A stretch of 23,814 nt of DNA from Euryarchaeota archaeon UBA557 (GTDB lineage: Archaea > Thermoplasmatota > Poseidoniia > Poseidoniales > Thalassarchaeaceae), in assembly GCA_002503285.1 (NCBI GenBank), contig DARI01000011.1, positions 1 through 23,814 of the forward strand, in the 5' to 3' direction. The notes under the pieces were generated by a model, which saw only the letters and a program-made list of their open reading frames with translations, did no database searches and had not been told where the DNA came from. Position 1 is the first letter of the stretch; each line of letters begins with the position of its first letter. The translations under genes were made by a program, and so were the position numbers. Positions 1-8,900 of this stretch are shown one piece after another.

Positions 1-1137
1 AACACCTGCATCTGTATGAAGTGGCTCATTTAGAATTTCGTCCCACTTGCCGAATCTAATCATAACATGCCAAGGCATTGTAACATATGATTCAAGGAAA
101 ATTGCTCCCATTGGAATTATTCCTGCTAACATGAATTGTACTCCGGATCCAGCATCTCCTGCTGGAAGAGTACTAACCGCTTTACGTGCATACTTTAGTG
201 CAGTTTCGTATTGTCCTTCGAACATAGCACACCAGACTACGAAGTGGTGATTGTGCATTCTATAAAATTTATAAAATTGAGATTCATTACCAGTAATTTC
301 AACATAATGGTCATCTGCGTCAACAGCTGCAATATTGCAATCCATGGCTTCTTTCCATTGCCCTACCCACGCATCAATATGTGATGGCATGTGAACTAAA
401 TGACCTAATCCTGGCATTAGAGTACGAAGTATATCGGCCTGAGGTAAAGCCCTCTCTGGGAATGGCGAAAGTTCCAAAGCATGACAATACAAATGGCAAA
501 GTGCTACATGGCTCTTTGCTTCTTCACTACTTTCAAAAGCATCTTCTAGAATTTTAACTAAAAGTAGAGTGTTATCATCTGCAGGAGTAATTTCTCCAGT
601 TGTTGTATTCTTATCCCAAAGTTGCCATGCTTTTAGATTCATGAGTGCTTCTACATAAATTGCAGTAACATCTAAGTTTCCACTATATTTCACGTAAAGA
701 GGTGCCATAGCATGAGCAAATGCTACATTTAATTCTGGGCTATTTCCCATATTAAGAACGGACGGATCTGCTGCATCACGTGCTTCTGCAGAATGGCGTT
801 CTGCTAGTGCATCAATAAGGTCCTTTTCTAATTCTGAACATCCATCTTTGAGAGTAATTGCTTTTTGGATAGAATCGTGGCCGGAACCAAGACCAGGGGC
901 CCAATTATAATTTGAAGAAACACAATATGCAATACCCCACCATGCCATAGCGCAATTAGGATCTAACTCAGCACATTCTGAAAAGCATGCAATTGCTTCT
1001 TCGTGATTGTAATTTAACATGTGTCCAAAAGCACGGACATACATTTTCCTTGCCTCTTCATTATCGCAAGTTATCGTCGTAGCAAAAAAATAATTTGCTT
1101 CTATTCCATAATCATAATCAATTGGTGCTAAAGTCAT
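1..1137 (-). CDS. TPR-family protein, N-terminal part (cut by window edge)
   Basis: I translated this open frame by hand: 379 codons run from ATG at 1137 to the window edge with no stop, so the C-terminus lies outside. The protein is rich in paired helices. A clear TPR-like unit sits near residues 35-70, with the text HEEAIACFSECAELDPNCAM followed by AWWGIAYC, and another near 300-325 (FEGQYETALKYARKA). Residues 244-254 read LGHLVHMPSHI, a histidine-rich motif that I recall from a widespread family of about 550-600-residue bacterial and archaeal TPR proteins of unknown function. No signal peptide or membrane segment is visible, so it is probably a cytoplasmic scaffold or adaptor. A TATA-like element lies about 28 nt before the ATG, with nothing resembling a Shine-Dalgarno site, which supports this start. 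It is the first gene of its own unit, 124 bp from the zinc-ribbon gene. The TPR assignment is fairly sure; the function is unknown. Confidence 0.8.
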   Translation of the reverse strand, partial: MTLAPIDYDYGIEANYFFATTITCDNEEARKMYVRAFGHMLNYNHEEAIACFSECAELDPNCAMAWWGIAYCVSSNYNWAPGLGSGHDSIQKAITLKDGCSELEKDLIDALAERHSAEARDAADPSVLNMGNSPELNVAFAHAMAPLYVKYSGNLDVTAIYVEALMNLKAWQLWDKNTTTGEITPADDNTLLLVKILEDAFESSEEAKSHVALCHLYCHALELSPFPERALPQADILRTLMPGLGHLVHMPSHIDAWVGQWKEAMDCNIAAVDADDHYVEITGNESQFYKFYRMHNHHFVVWCAMFEGQYETALKYARKAVSTLPAGDAGSGVQFMLAGIIPMGAIFLESYVTMPWHVMIRFGKWDEILNEPLHTDAGV

Positions 1138-1157
1138 GATTACCCGTGAGTAGGTTG

Positions 1158-1170
1158 TGTTATAACTAAA
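1158..1170 (-). promoter_or_regulatory. TATA-like box for the TPR gene
   Basis: Read on the minus strand this is TTTAGTTATAA, centred about 28 nt before the ATG at 1137. In archaea the TATA box sits about 26 nt before the transcript start, so the mRNA would begin at or within a few bases of the start codon. The rest of the 1138-1261 gap is AT-rich with no other recognisable element. Confidence 0.5.
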
Positions 1171-1261
1171 TCGTTTAAATTATGTTAAAATGGGTATTTG
1201 TACAAAAAAAATATTCATTTTTTCTGAATAATCTGTTATACCCAATAATGGGCACATTGTA

Positions 1262-1696
1262 TCAATATTCATCTTCCATAAATTCATTTTTTATTCCTGC
1301 GGATTCTAAAATTTCATTAATATTTGATTCAAATTCATTTTCTATGACGGGCTCATTTTGTATTGCATTAGTTTCTACATGGTCACTATAACAATCTTGA
1401 CAAACTGATTTCATTCCATCAATTACTAGTATTTCGCGTGAAACTTTGGCATCTCTGTAAGGATAACATTGCTGACAGAGGCCTTTCCTATTTGCCTCTT
1501 TTTCTTCATTTTGAGTTTTTATCAATGAATTGATATCACAAGATTTGCAAAGTTGTTCACTTATTTCTTCATCAGTTAGTAGGGGCTTTCCACAATCTTC
1601 ACAGCCACAACTTGAACAGGCTTGATTCATGACTTCTGACTCCATCATTTCACAGCCGCAAACAATACAATTACTATCATCGTCTGTATTTGACAT
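1262..1696 (-). CDS. Cysteine-rich multi-CxxC (zinc-ribbon-like) protein
   Basis: This is a 144-aa acidic protein with five CxxC pairs at residues 10-13, 27-30, 50-53, 74-77 and 99-102, plus extra cysteines at 15, 32 and 35 (CGCEDCGK). The spacing suggests two or three structural zinc sites made from paired knuckles; metal binding is inferred, not shown. The last 35 residues are very acidic (Glu/Asp/Asn) and contain no cysteine. There is no signal peptide or membrane helix. It is the last gene of a minus-strand run, 25 nt after the GNAT acetyltransferase stop, so it may be co-transcribed with it. I do not recognise a named family. It could be a nucleic-acid or protein-binding adaptor, as many small archaeal zinc-ribbon proteins are thought to be. 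The coding call itself is strong because of the ordered CxxC pattern. Confidence 0.8.
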   Translation of the reverse strand: MSNTDDDSNCIVCGCEMMESEVMNQACSSCGCEDCGKPLLTDEEISEQLCKSCDINSLIKTQNEEKEANRKGLCQQCYPYRDAKVSREILVIDGMKSVCQDCYSDHVETNAIQNEPVIENEFESNINEILESAGIKNEFMEDEY

Positions 1697-1721
1697 ATGA
1701 AGAGGTTGACATAGTTATTTT

Positions 1722-2132
1722 TCAATCATTTGTTTTTTTACAAAACATACCAACTGAATTTGGAGCAGTTGCCTTAAATCCCCACTTTTCATAAAATCCA
1801 TTGACATCTGCTAATAGATTAATATAAGCATTTTCTTCAGCATTTTCTTCAATATACTTCATCATATCATCCATAATCATTGTACCAGCACCTTTATTTT
1901 GCCATTCACTTTTTACAGCCATATCACATATTTGGAAAACAGTACCTCCATCTCCAATAATTCTACCCATACCAATTATTTCATTTGTTTTTTTAATCTT
2001 AATTACTACTGAATAGATTTCATTGCCTAGGCCTTTTTGCGCACCTTTCAGTGATCTTTTGGACATACCTGCTGAGGCTCTTAGAGACATGTAATCTTTA
2101 GGAGAAAGAATAGATTTTTCCAATAAAAACAT
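1722..2132 (-). CDS. GNAT-family N-acetyltransferase
   Basis: This 136-aa protein has the usual length and order of a single-domain GNAT enzyme, which moves an acetyl group from acetyl-CoA to an amine. Residues 67-77 (QICDMAVKSEW) match the beta4 strand. Residues 78-84 (QNKGAGT) form the Q/RxxGxG/A pyrophosphate-binding loop of motif A and lead into the helix that follows. Residues 113-119 (FYEKWGF) are the typical motif B end, where the aromatic residues often help catalysis. The acceptor cannot be told from sequence: a small-molecule amine or a protein N-terminus are both possible. The ATG at 2132 lies 9 nt after the stop of the 72-aa gene and has no obvious Shine-Dalgarno site. The family call is sure, the substrate unknown. 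Confidence 0.9.
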   Translation of the reverse strand: MFLLEKSILSPKDYMSLRASAGMSKRSLKGAQKGLGNEIYSVVIKIKKTNEIIGMGRIIGDGGTVFQICDMAVKSEWQNKGAGTMIMDDMMKYIEENAEENAYINLLADVNGFYEKWGFKATAPNSVGMFCKKTND

Positions 2133-2141
2133 ATTTAATCA

Positions 2142-2360
2142 TCATATAGATTCAGTTATTTGAGATAAAATAATAGAAGTAATCCATCCTTCATCATGAG
2201 TATATTTAGGATTAAAGCCCTTGTAGACACTAGTTATATGATCATCAAATACGACTTGTATTTTGGGAAATTCCAATTTGGTTTTATTCACCACTGCATC
2301 AATTAATACAAAAAGATTTGATAAGTTTTCTGCCTCAAGTGTATGTCGCGCTATCTTCAT
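2142..2360 (-). CDS. Small hypothetical protein (72 aa)
   Basis: This is a 72-aa frame that fills almost exactly the gap between the BNR lipoprotein stop (2393) and the GNAT start (2132), in the same direction, with gaps of 32 and 9 nt. That fit is the main reason to call it a gene. It has no cysteines, signal peptide or membrane segment and begins with a helix-prone stretch (residues 8-28). A purine-rich GGAAG lies three nt before the ATG, a weak ribosome-binding candidate. I recognise no family. It could be a partner of the acetyltransferase or an unrelated small protein, and a chance frame cannot be excluded. Confidence 0.55.
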   Translation of the reverse strand: MKIARHTLEAENLSNLFVLIDAVVNKTKLEFPKIQVVFDDHITSVYKGFNPKYTHDEGWITSIILSQITESI

Positions 2361-2392
2361 GTTCTTCCAAGTATATTGGAGACTTGAATAGT

Positions 2393-3871
2393 TTACTCGT
2401 AAAAAGTTAATTCTGATAGTTCTCCAACGGATTCATAAAGACTAGGCCCATTATTGAGATAATATACAGAACCAGTTTTACTTCTAGAATTTTCAGCAGT
2501 TGAGTTGAAATCAGTAGCGCAAGTTTCAGTACAGCCATCTGCAAATGCAACATATACTCGACCATCTCTATCTATATGTAGGTCATTAAAATCGAGAAGG
2601 TTTCTATTTGAACCTCCTATATCTCGACAATCTCCGCTATTAAGGCAAATACTACCTATCTGAACTGGGTCAGGTGAAACTCTAACGGTATGAAATATAG
2701 GCTCTTCATCTAAAGCGTTTAAACTATAAGTTATGTAAAGATAATAACTTATATTACTATTAGCATAGTGAGGATTTCCATTCCATTCCTCTCCATCTAT
2801 GTCAGTACTAAGAAGTTGAGAGCTATTTTCACTTCCAAGATATGTTATTGCTATACGACCAGGATCTCCAGCATCGATTTGTGGAAACGTAGTTGAAATT
2901 ACTTCAACAGGACTAATTCGAATACTAGATTGTTCCCATGACTCACCTGAATCTGTACTTCTAGACATATAAACTCCAAAATCTGCACCTGTCCAAATGT
3001 GATAGGCATTAGAATCTGTATCTGTTGCTACTTCAGAGTTTTTTCGTGGATTTGGTGTACCGACATCATTACCCATTTCACGAGTTTCCCATGAATATCC
3101 ATTGTCTTTTGAAAAAATTACAGCAGGAGTTTCTACTCTAGGGGTAACGTATACAGTACCATCTGGAGCAGTAGTAATCGCACCGTGTAAACCGCCATCA
3201 CTTGTGGCTAACCCGAATATCTGGCCACCTACTTCGAAGGTAGCCCCTCCATCAAAGCTAGTGAAACAGAAAATTCCTAGGCCTTTATTATAGCAGAAAT
3301 AAACTGCTTCTTCATAAATAGGCGAGAGTGTACCAGGAATCCCATATCCATCACTAACCCAAGGACCTGTTGCCAACTTAATATGATCATTTAGAGGAGT
3401 AGTTCCTGAATCATGTGGATTTCCTAACCAACTTTCACCATCATTATCTGACCATCCAATCCAAGTTGATTCAAGACCCATCATATGGATATTGAATACT
3501 CTATCAGTTACTGGATCTACCCAACCATATGGATCACTAGTAAAAGGTGCCTGAGTTATATCTCGAGAATTTTCCCATGTCAAACCATAATCACATGAAC
3601 GCATTGGTTTTTCCATTGCAATAAAGAAAATACACCCTGTTGAGGTAATCCCTATACTTGGTTCAGGACCATCTTCACCTACATTACTGAAGAAGAAATC
3701 CAAAACGATTGGTGGCACGTCAATTCCTGTTCCTTTTGAGTTAGTAGTAAATAATCCATTGGAATATACTTCTTCGTTTGGAATAATCTTCTCATCCTCA
3801 TCAAAGTTCAAACAACCTGAAAATGGGACCATTAACATAATCAAAATAATTAGTAAAGCCTTACCTCTCAT
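2393..3871 (-). CDS. Secreted Asp-box (BNR) beta-propeller lipoprotein
   Basis: This 492-aa protein opens with a lipoprotein signal: a basic start, a hydrophobic stretch (residues 5-16) and a lipobox ending FSGC, with the lipid-bearing cysteine at 20. Six Asp-box motifs of the SxDxGxTW type follow at about residues 92-99, 141-148, 205-212, 254-261, 305-312 and 355-363. Each marks a beta-hairpin turn of a propeller blade, so a six-bladed sialidase-like fold is likely, facing outside the cell. The FRIP motif and clear arginine triad of true sialidases are not visible, so I do not call it a sialidase; binding, or hydrolysis of another polymer, is possible. Cysteines at 203, 409, 415, 447 and 451 could form disulfides. 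It is the first gene of a minus-strand run ending with the zinc-ribbon protein, and has its own TATA-like box 28 nt upstream. Confidence 0.85.
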   Translation of the reverse strand: MRGKALLIILIMLMVPFSGCLNFDEDEKIIPNEEVYSNGLFTTNSKGTGIDVPPIVLDFFFSNVGEDGPEPSIGITSTGCIFFIAMEKPMRSCDYGLTWENSRDITQAPFTSDPYGWVDPVTDRVFNIHMMGLESTWIGWSDNDGESWLGNPHDSGTTPLNDHIKLATGPWVSDGYGIPGTLSPIYEEAVYFCYNKGLGIFCFTSFDGGATFEVGGQIFGLATSDGGLHGAITTAPDGTVYVTPRVETPAVIFSKDNGYSWETREMGNDVGTPNPRKNSEVATDTDSNAYHIWTGADFGVYMSRSTDSGESWEQSSIRISPVEVISTTFPQIDAGDPGRIAITYLGSENSSQLLSTDIDGEEWNGNPHYANSNISYYLYITYSLNALDEEPIFHTVRVSPDPVQIGSICLNSGDCRDIGGSNRNLLDFNDLHIDRDGRVYVAFADGCTETCATDFNSTAENSRSKTGSVYYLNNGPSLYESVGELSELTFYE

Positions 3872-3894
3872 TGACCTATGGAAGAGGCCTTAGG

Positions 3895-3904
3895 AAATTA
3901 TAGT
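3895..3904 (-). promoter_or_regulatory. TATA-like box for the BNR lipoprotein gene
   Basis: Minus-strand CTATAATTT lies centred about 28 nt before the ATG at 3871, consistent with leaderless transcription. It falls in the 122-bp gap after the PIN-TPR gene; the remainder of that gap is AT-rich and shows nothing else. Confidence 0.5.
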
Positions 3905-3993
3905 ATCCATTCATAGATTTCAAAAATAAATAACATAATCTATCTATATTCATTGAATTGGCACTGTGATAGTTAGATTCTATTTATTGATTA

Positions 3994-5937
3994 TCAATTA
4001 TTCTCTTCTTCAATAATTGCTTCAACAATATCTACTGAAATATCTAATTCATCAGGATTTTCGATAGCAATAACGCCCCTGATATTATGCTTATCTGCCA
4101 ATTCCGCAGTTGCATCGGCAACTTTTATTCTAGTTCCTGATATTACGATATGCTGATTTGGCGCAAATTCAGGAGTATTTGCTGGCATCCAAAGGCCAAG
4201 ACCTCCTAAAATATTATGGTGAACTATGACAAGTGTTTGACCTTCAGAATCAGATATCGATCTTAGGACATCTAATTTCCTTTCGTTTGCGAATAAATCT
4301 GATGCAGGTCGCCACTCTTTCCATGTATCCTCAAGCGGCTTAAGATGTTCTTTTGATATTTTTTCCACTGTTGAGATGACTTCGTTAACTTCCTTATCTA
4401 TTTTGACATCAGTACTATTGAGACGGTCTAAAAGGCCCCTGATAGCAATATTTTCTTCATTATCTTGTCCTGCTGCAGCAGTGCTTACGAGTAAAAGTAA
4501 TCCCTTTATACGAAAGATTTCATTGGGTAATTCTGCTTCAATAGCACATTCTAATGCTTCATCAAAAATTTCCATTGCCAACCATGGCCTATCTATTCCC
4601 ATTAATGATCGACCCAAGATTAATAATGGCTCTATAGCTAAATTTTCATTACCTTCTATTATGTCATTAGCACTCTGAATTAGAGATGTAGCATTAGTGT
4701 CATCTCCAGATAAATGTCTTGAAAGACCTGCTGCAATAACATGCCTCAATCTAGGTGCATCCTTGACTTGGGCTTGTAAATCTGCGGCTTCAAAAAGTTC
4801 GGCTGATCTTTGGAAATTTCCTTCTGCTAATGCCAATAATCCTAAATGATGTAAGGTCCTAATTTCTGCAGAATTATCATTACTAAGGCTGGCTTGATGT
4901 AATGCCCTTGTAAAGTGCAAGCGTGCAATTTGATCTCTGCCTATTAGGTTAGCCATTAATCCTAAAACTGTTTCCAAACGACTAATTGGTCCTGCCATTG
5001 CACGATGGGCTATTACTGAAATAGAATCTTCAAGCGGTGAAAGTCCTACTCCTGTATTTTCCAAAGTTAATCTAAGAATTTCTAAAAATTGATCATAAAT
5101 AATAGAAATATCCGACATATCCTTTTCATCCAATAAAGTCGCAAGTTGAGAATCTATTTCAGAGACAGATTTACAAATTTCAGGAAGTCTACCAAGTTTT
5201 TTTAACCGACTTTTCTTTATTTTTTCTCCCCTCATATGGGACATTAGTGTAAGTACCATAGAATCGTCTTCTGAAATTATTGAATTTTCTTGTACTTTGG
5301 TTTGAGGTCTGTTAGTTAGAAGGCTATCAACTAGCCAAGTTAATTTTGCTTGTATATCATATTCAGCACTTCTACTAATTGCGTATCTCATCTCTGCCGC
5401 TCTAATATGCCTAGATAGAGTTCTTAATGTCGTAGTATGTTTATTTGAAGCAGATTCTGAAAGCCTATTGATAAATGTTGACGGAGGACAAGTTTCGAAT
5501 CCGAAACCAGCTTTTACTTTGGTAGTAGTCATCTTAAAATCGTCAGTAACTAATACTACCTTGCGTCCTTCTAACTCATATCTTGCTGCAAGAACCATTA
5601 GCGACAAGTCTACATCTTGTGGGGCAGCTTTTTCACCAATCTTTTGGGCTATCGCCCTTATTTCCCCTTCGCCGATAGTTACAGTAGTAAGTAAATGACT
5701 AATTGTTGAAAGTAAATTTGGCCTACCGTCCCATTTTTGGAATCGAACATTTCTAACTTCATCATGTACTCCAGATGTTACATGTAATTTGATTCCATTA
5801 TCTTTCAACGCATTTTCTAAGGACTCAATTAATCCCATAGGGGACAGTGATCCAAGATGAATAAAAGCATTTGAATCTACTACCCATGTTGTTGTCATGA
5901 CCTTCGGTAATAAAACTAGCATCTCATACTTTCGCAT
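3994..5937 (-). CDS. PIN-domain nuclease fused to TPR-like repeats
   Basis: This 647-aa protein starts with a PIN domain (about residues 15-155), a metal-dependent RNase fold. The acidic residues expected at its active site are present: D21 in WVVDSNAF, E90/E92 in GEGE, D108/D110 in QDVDLS and D132/D133 in VTDD. The domain order resembles archaeal Nob1-type PIN domains, but the Nob1 zinc ribbon is absent. Residues about 300-530 are helical repeats, TPR-like at 357-390 (GLLALAEGNFQRSAELFEAA) and 436-470. A separate alpha/beta segment closes the protein (about 565-642) and matches no family I know. It is likely a cytoplasmic RNA-cleaving or RNA-handling protein with a protein-binding arm. A palindromic TATA-like element 28 nt upstream supports ATG 5937, although the second ATG at 5898 (MTTTWVVD) starts right at the PIN domain and is a fair alternative. 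Its substrate is unknown. Confidence 0.8.
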   Translation of the reverse strand: MRKYEMLVLLPKVMTTTWVVDSNAFIHLGSLSPMGLIESLENALKDNGIKLHVTSGVHDEVRNVRFQKWDGRPNLLSTISHLLTTVTIGEGEIRAIAQKIGEKAAPQDVDLSLMVLAARYELEGRKVVLVTDDFKMTTTKVKAGFGFETCPPSTFINRLSESASNKHTTTLRTLSRHIRAAEMRYAISRSAEYDIQAKLTWLVDSLLTNRPQTKVQENSIISEDDSMVLTLMSHMRGEKIKKSRLKKLGRLPEICKSVSEIDSQLATLLDEKDMSDISIIYDQFLEILRLTLENTGVGLSPLEDSISVIAHRAMAGPISRLETVLGLMANLIGRDQIARLHFTRALHQASLSNDNSAEIRTLHHLGLLALAEGNFQRSAELFEAADLQAQVKDAPRLRHVIAAGLSRHLSGDDTNATSLIQSANDIIEGNENLAIEPLLILGRSLMGIDRPWLAMEIFDEALECAIEAELPNEIFRIKGLLLLVSTAAAGQDNEENIAIRGLLDRLNSTDVKIDKEVNEVISTVEKISKEHLKPLEDTWKEWRPASDLFANERKLDVLRSISDSEGQTLVIVHHNILGGLGLWMPANTPEFAPNQHIVISGTRIKVADATAELADKHNIRGVIAIENPDELDISVDIVEAIIEEENN

Positions 5938-5958
5938 TATAATAAGTAATTATTATCA

Positions 5959-5970
5959 TAATTTAAATTA
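5959..5970 (-). promoter_or_regulatory. TATA-like box for the PIN-TPR gene
   Basis: TAATTTAAATTA is identical on both strands and is centred about 28 nt before ATG 5937, inside the 43-bp gap behind the large membrane-protein gene. The PIN gene could therefore be transcribed on its own as well as by read-through. Confidence 0.5.
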
Positions 5971-5980
5971 ATTAATTAAA

Positions 5981-8900
5981 TTATATTCTTTTTTCCCATT
6001 CCAATAATAATGTTCCTTCTGAGTTAATTACTAAAATTGGTAGCCATACTGAAGAGTCATGAGATTTATATGCCGTATTTATATTAATTTGAGTTTTGGA
6101 AATTAATGTTTCATCTAATTTTATCTTAAAATCAAGGATATCTGAAGTAAATAATGACTTAGAAATATTACCTATTTCTTTTCCTAATTGATTTTCATTG
6201 ACTTCATTATTCTGATTGTCGTTAAGCTCAGGTAATTCTTCATTATTTTGTTTTAATTCAGATTCAACCATATTAGGATCAGGAAGGCCAATTTTTGAGA
6301 CTATTGATTCCGAGCCCTCTAGAGTATTTCCTATCTCTAAACCTCCTTTTGAAGAATAAAGCAATGACTGGCCAATAAGAGTTAAAGCCGCTATAAATAA
6401 CATTAGAACTAGTATTAATCCTTCGAATACTATTCCAGTATAAACTAGTCCTAATGGTAAACCTACGAGGCTAAACATTCGCCTCCAACCTTGATCACGT
6501 TGGAATCCTAAAATCATATGATGTGCAGATATTGAGATCAATGTTAAACCAAACAACGATTGATTTACAGTTTCAGAAGCTAAAGATTCGGAAAATGGAA
6601 TCATAAAAATAAGGGCAAATATTGACCCAACTAATCCTAAGTTCTTTTCAAAATCAAAGTCTATGTTAGATTGTATATTGGGCAAGTTTTGATAGGTATT
6701 TGAGTCCCCATCATAACTGATACTTTCAACATTGTTTTGATTAATTTTTTCAGGAAATGGATTATACTTAAGCCATGATAAAGATAACATCACCATACCA
6801 ATTAAAACAGGCCATAATGCACTACTTTGATAGTCGTCATTTAATAAATTTAGAGTATAATACTGTAACACTATTGATATATTGAATAGTATAGGTTTGC
6901 TGTTACGTAAAGTATCTATTCCTATCATAATACTGGTTAAAAATGGCATAATATCGAAAATATCATCTGCCATAATGAATAAAACATATGCCATCAGTCT
7001 TGAGCTCAGGCCCAAATAATCATATGAAGAATCTAGTAATTTAAGATTTTTAACATTGGAATAAATAATATCATTACGTATTAGTAAATATTGTAATAAA
7101 CCAACAATACCTCCAAAAAATGCAGCATATTCTATATTTGTATTTAGTATACCCTCATTTTCTTCAATTAATGAAATTAAATTTAATGAAGCCCAAAAGG
7201 TAGCAATGGGAGTTATCCAAAACCAACCCAAAATACCATACTTCCATGAACCATAAGTAAGAGTGGTAACAATAAAAATTGGTGCAAGACGCTCATCTGG
7301 TAATAAGAAAGAGATAGCAAATAGAGTTGCTAAAAAAGGCCCAAACATCTGCTCTGGGCCATATCTAGATCCATCTAATCTCTTTTTTTCATCTGGTAAA
7401 TAATATAGCACCATGGCAGGAATTGTGGATAATAACAAAGCGGACCAACGGGGTGTTTGAAAACCTAATAATTCTGATTTATCTCCAATATATGAAATAC
7501 TATCTAGCCAAGGCCAAAGTATTGCATCTTCTGAAGCATCGAATGAAAATATAGTTGCATAACCTATTGCAAATATTGGTAGAGAAATAAGTATTGGCGA
7601 TGAAACATGTTTGGATGCCCGTTGTACTGTGAGTCCAAAAACTGGGATTGCCAATAGTCCTCCCGAAATATCAGTTAATCCAATTAGTAGTAACAATAAC
7701 AGAGTCATGGCCCCATAATCCCTTGCTTCCTGGGATAAATCTGTAAGAACTTTTAATCTAATGCTGACAATTAACGGAGGAATAAGAATTAAACTATCAT
7801 GTATTAAAAGCGAATATATACTTTCACTTTCCTGAGTTAATATCAATGATGAAAATCCTGCAACAGGTAAAAGATAACATATGCCAATTAGCCTTTCAAT
7901 AGGAGATGAGTTACGAATTGCCCCTCCTTCAAATAGTAGTAAAGTTACAAGTAAAGACATAGAAATTAATGTCGCATTAACTATTATTCCTGAATCAGAC
8001 CACAAATCAAAATTTTGAATGAAAAATATAGTAAATAATACAAAGGATATTAAAAATTCTGATTTTAGTATCAGATTTTCATCATCTTTTCTATTAATAT
8101 GAGATATTAGTAAAATAGCTAAACCAGAAGCAATTGGTAAGGGTTTAATATCAAAAAAAGTAAAGTTATTATTATCAAATATGGCAACAATAATAATTGG
8201 AAGTAATAAAGAAACAGATAATATATGTTTATCTACGCCAATTCTATTATTATTTTTATAAAAGATATAAAATTGGAATAATGATGCTGATATCAATATT
8301 AATGAAAAAATTAGATTTGTTTCATTATTATTATAGAATAGAATTACAAAAATAATAGGTAATAAAAGGGCTGATACTAGGTCTTTTTCTAACTCTTGGC
8401 CAAATTTATTCATTGTATAATTATAAGCTTGAAATAAGGACGCTGATATTATTAATATGGGATAAATGAAATTTGTTTCTCCCATTAGTAATATATTTAA
8501 TGAAGCTAATAATAAAAGGAGATTAGGTCCCTCGTAAAAGCCAAATGTCCCCCTTTTTTCACCCCAAAAACCAATCATTAACAATATAGGAAATAATACT
8601 AGTGAAGAGCATGTTACAGCATCTAATGAAAAATTATTGAATGACAGTAAAGTACTATCTTGTTCAGCACCTATTGTACCTGAAATATACCAAGAGATGA
8701 GCATGGCAATGTAAGTAAAACGGACAACCCAGCTTCTAGCCTGAGGTCTTGTTTCTAAGTATATGAAAGCACATATTCCAATTAACCATCCAATAAGTGC
8801 AGCTTGATTAGATAGTAAGGCTAATGAAAGAGCCAATGCTATTGGCATTGCAGGAGTTCGTACCATTGCTGTTGGAACAAACCATCCAACTAGTAGTGCA

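Noticed and set aside
1182..1391. 69-codon open frame on the plus strand
   Set aside because: Overlaps the cysteine-rich gene on the other strand and has no supporting signal.
2393..3871. Calling the Asp-box protein a sialidase
   Set aside because: Asp boxes mark a propeller fold in many proteins; the FRIP motif and arginine triad of true sialidases are not visible.
3994..5937. Calling the PIN-TPR protein Nob1
   Set aside because: The PIN domain is similar in style, but the zinc ribbon of archaeal Nob1 is absent and the length is about four times too great.
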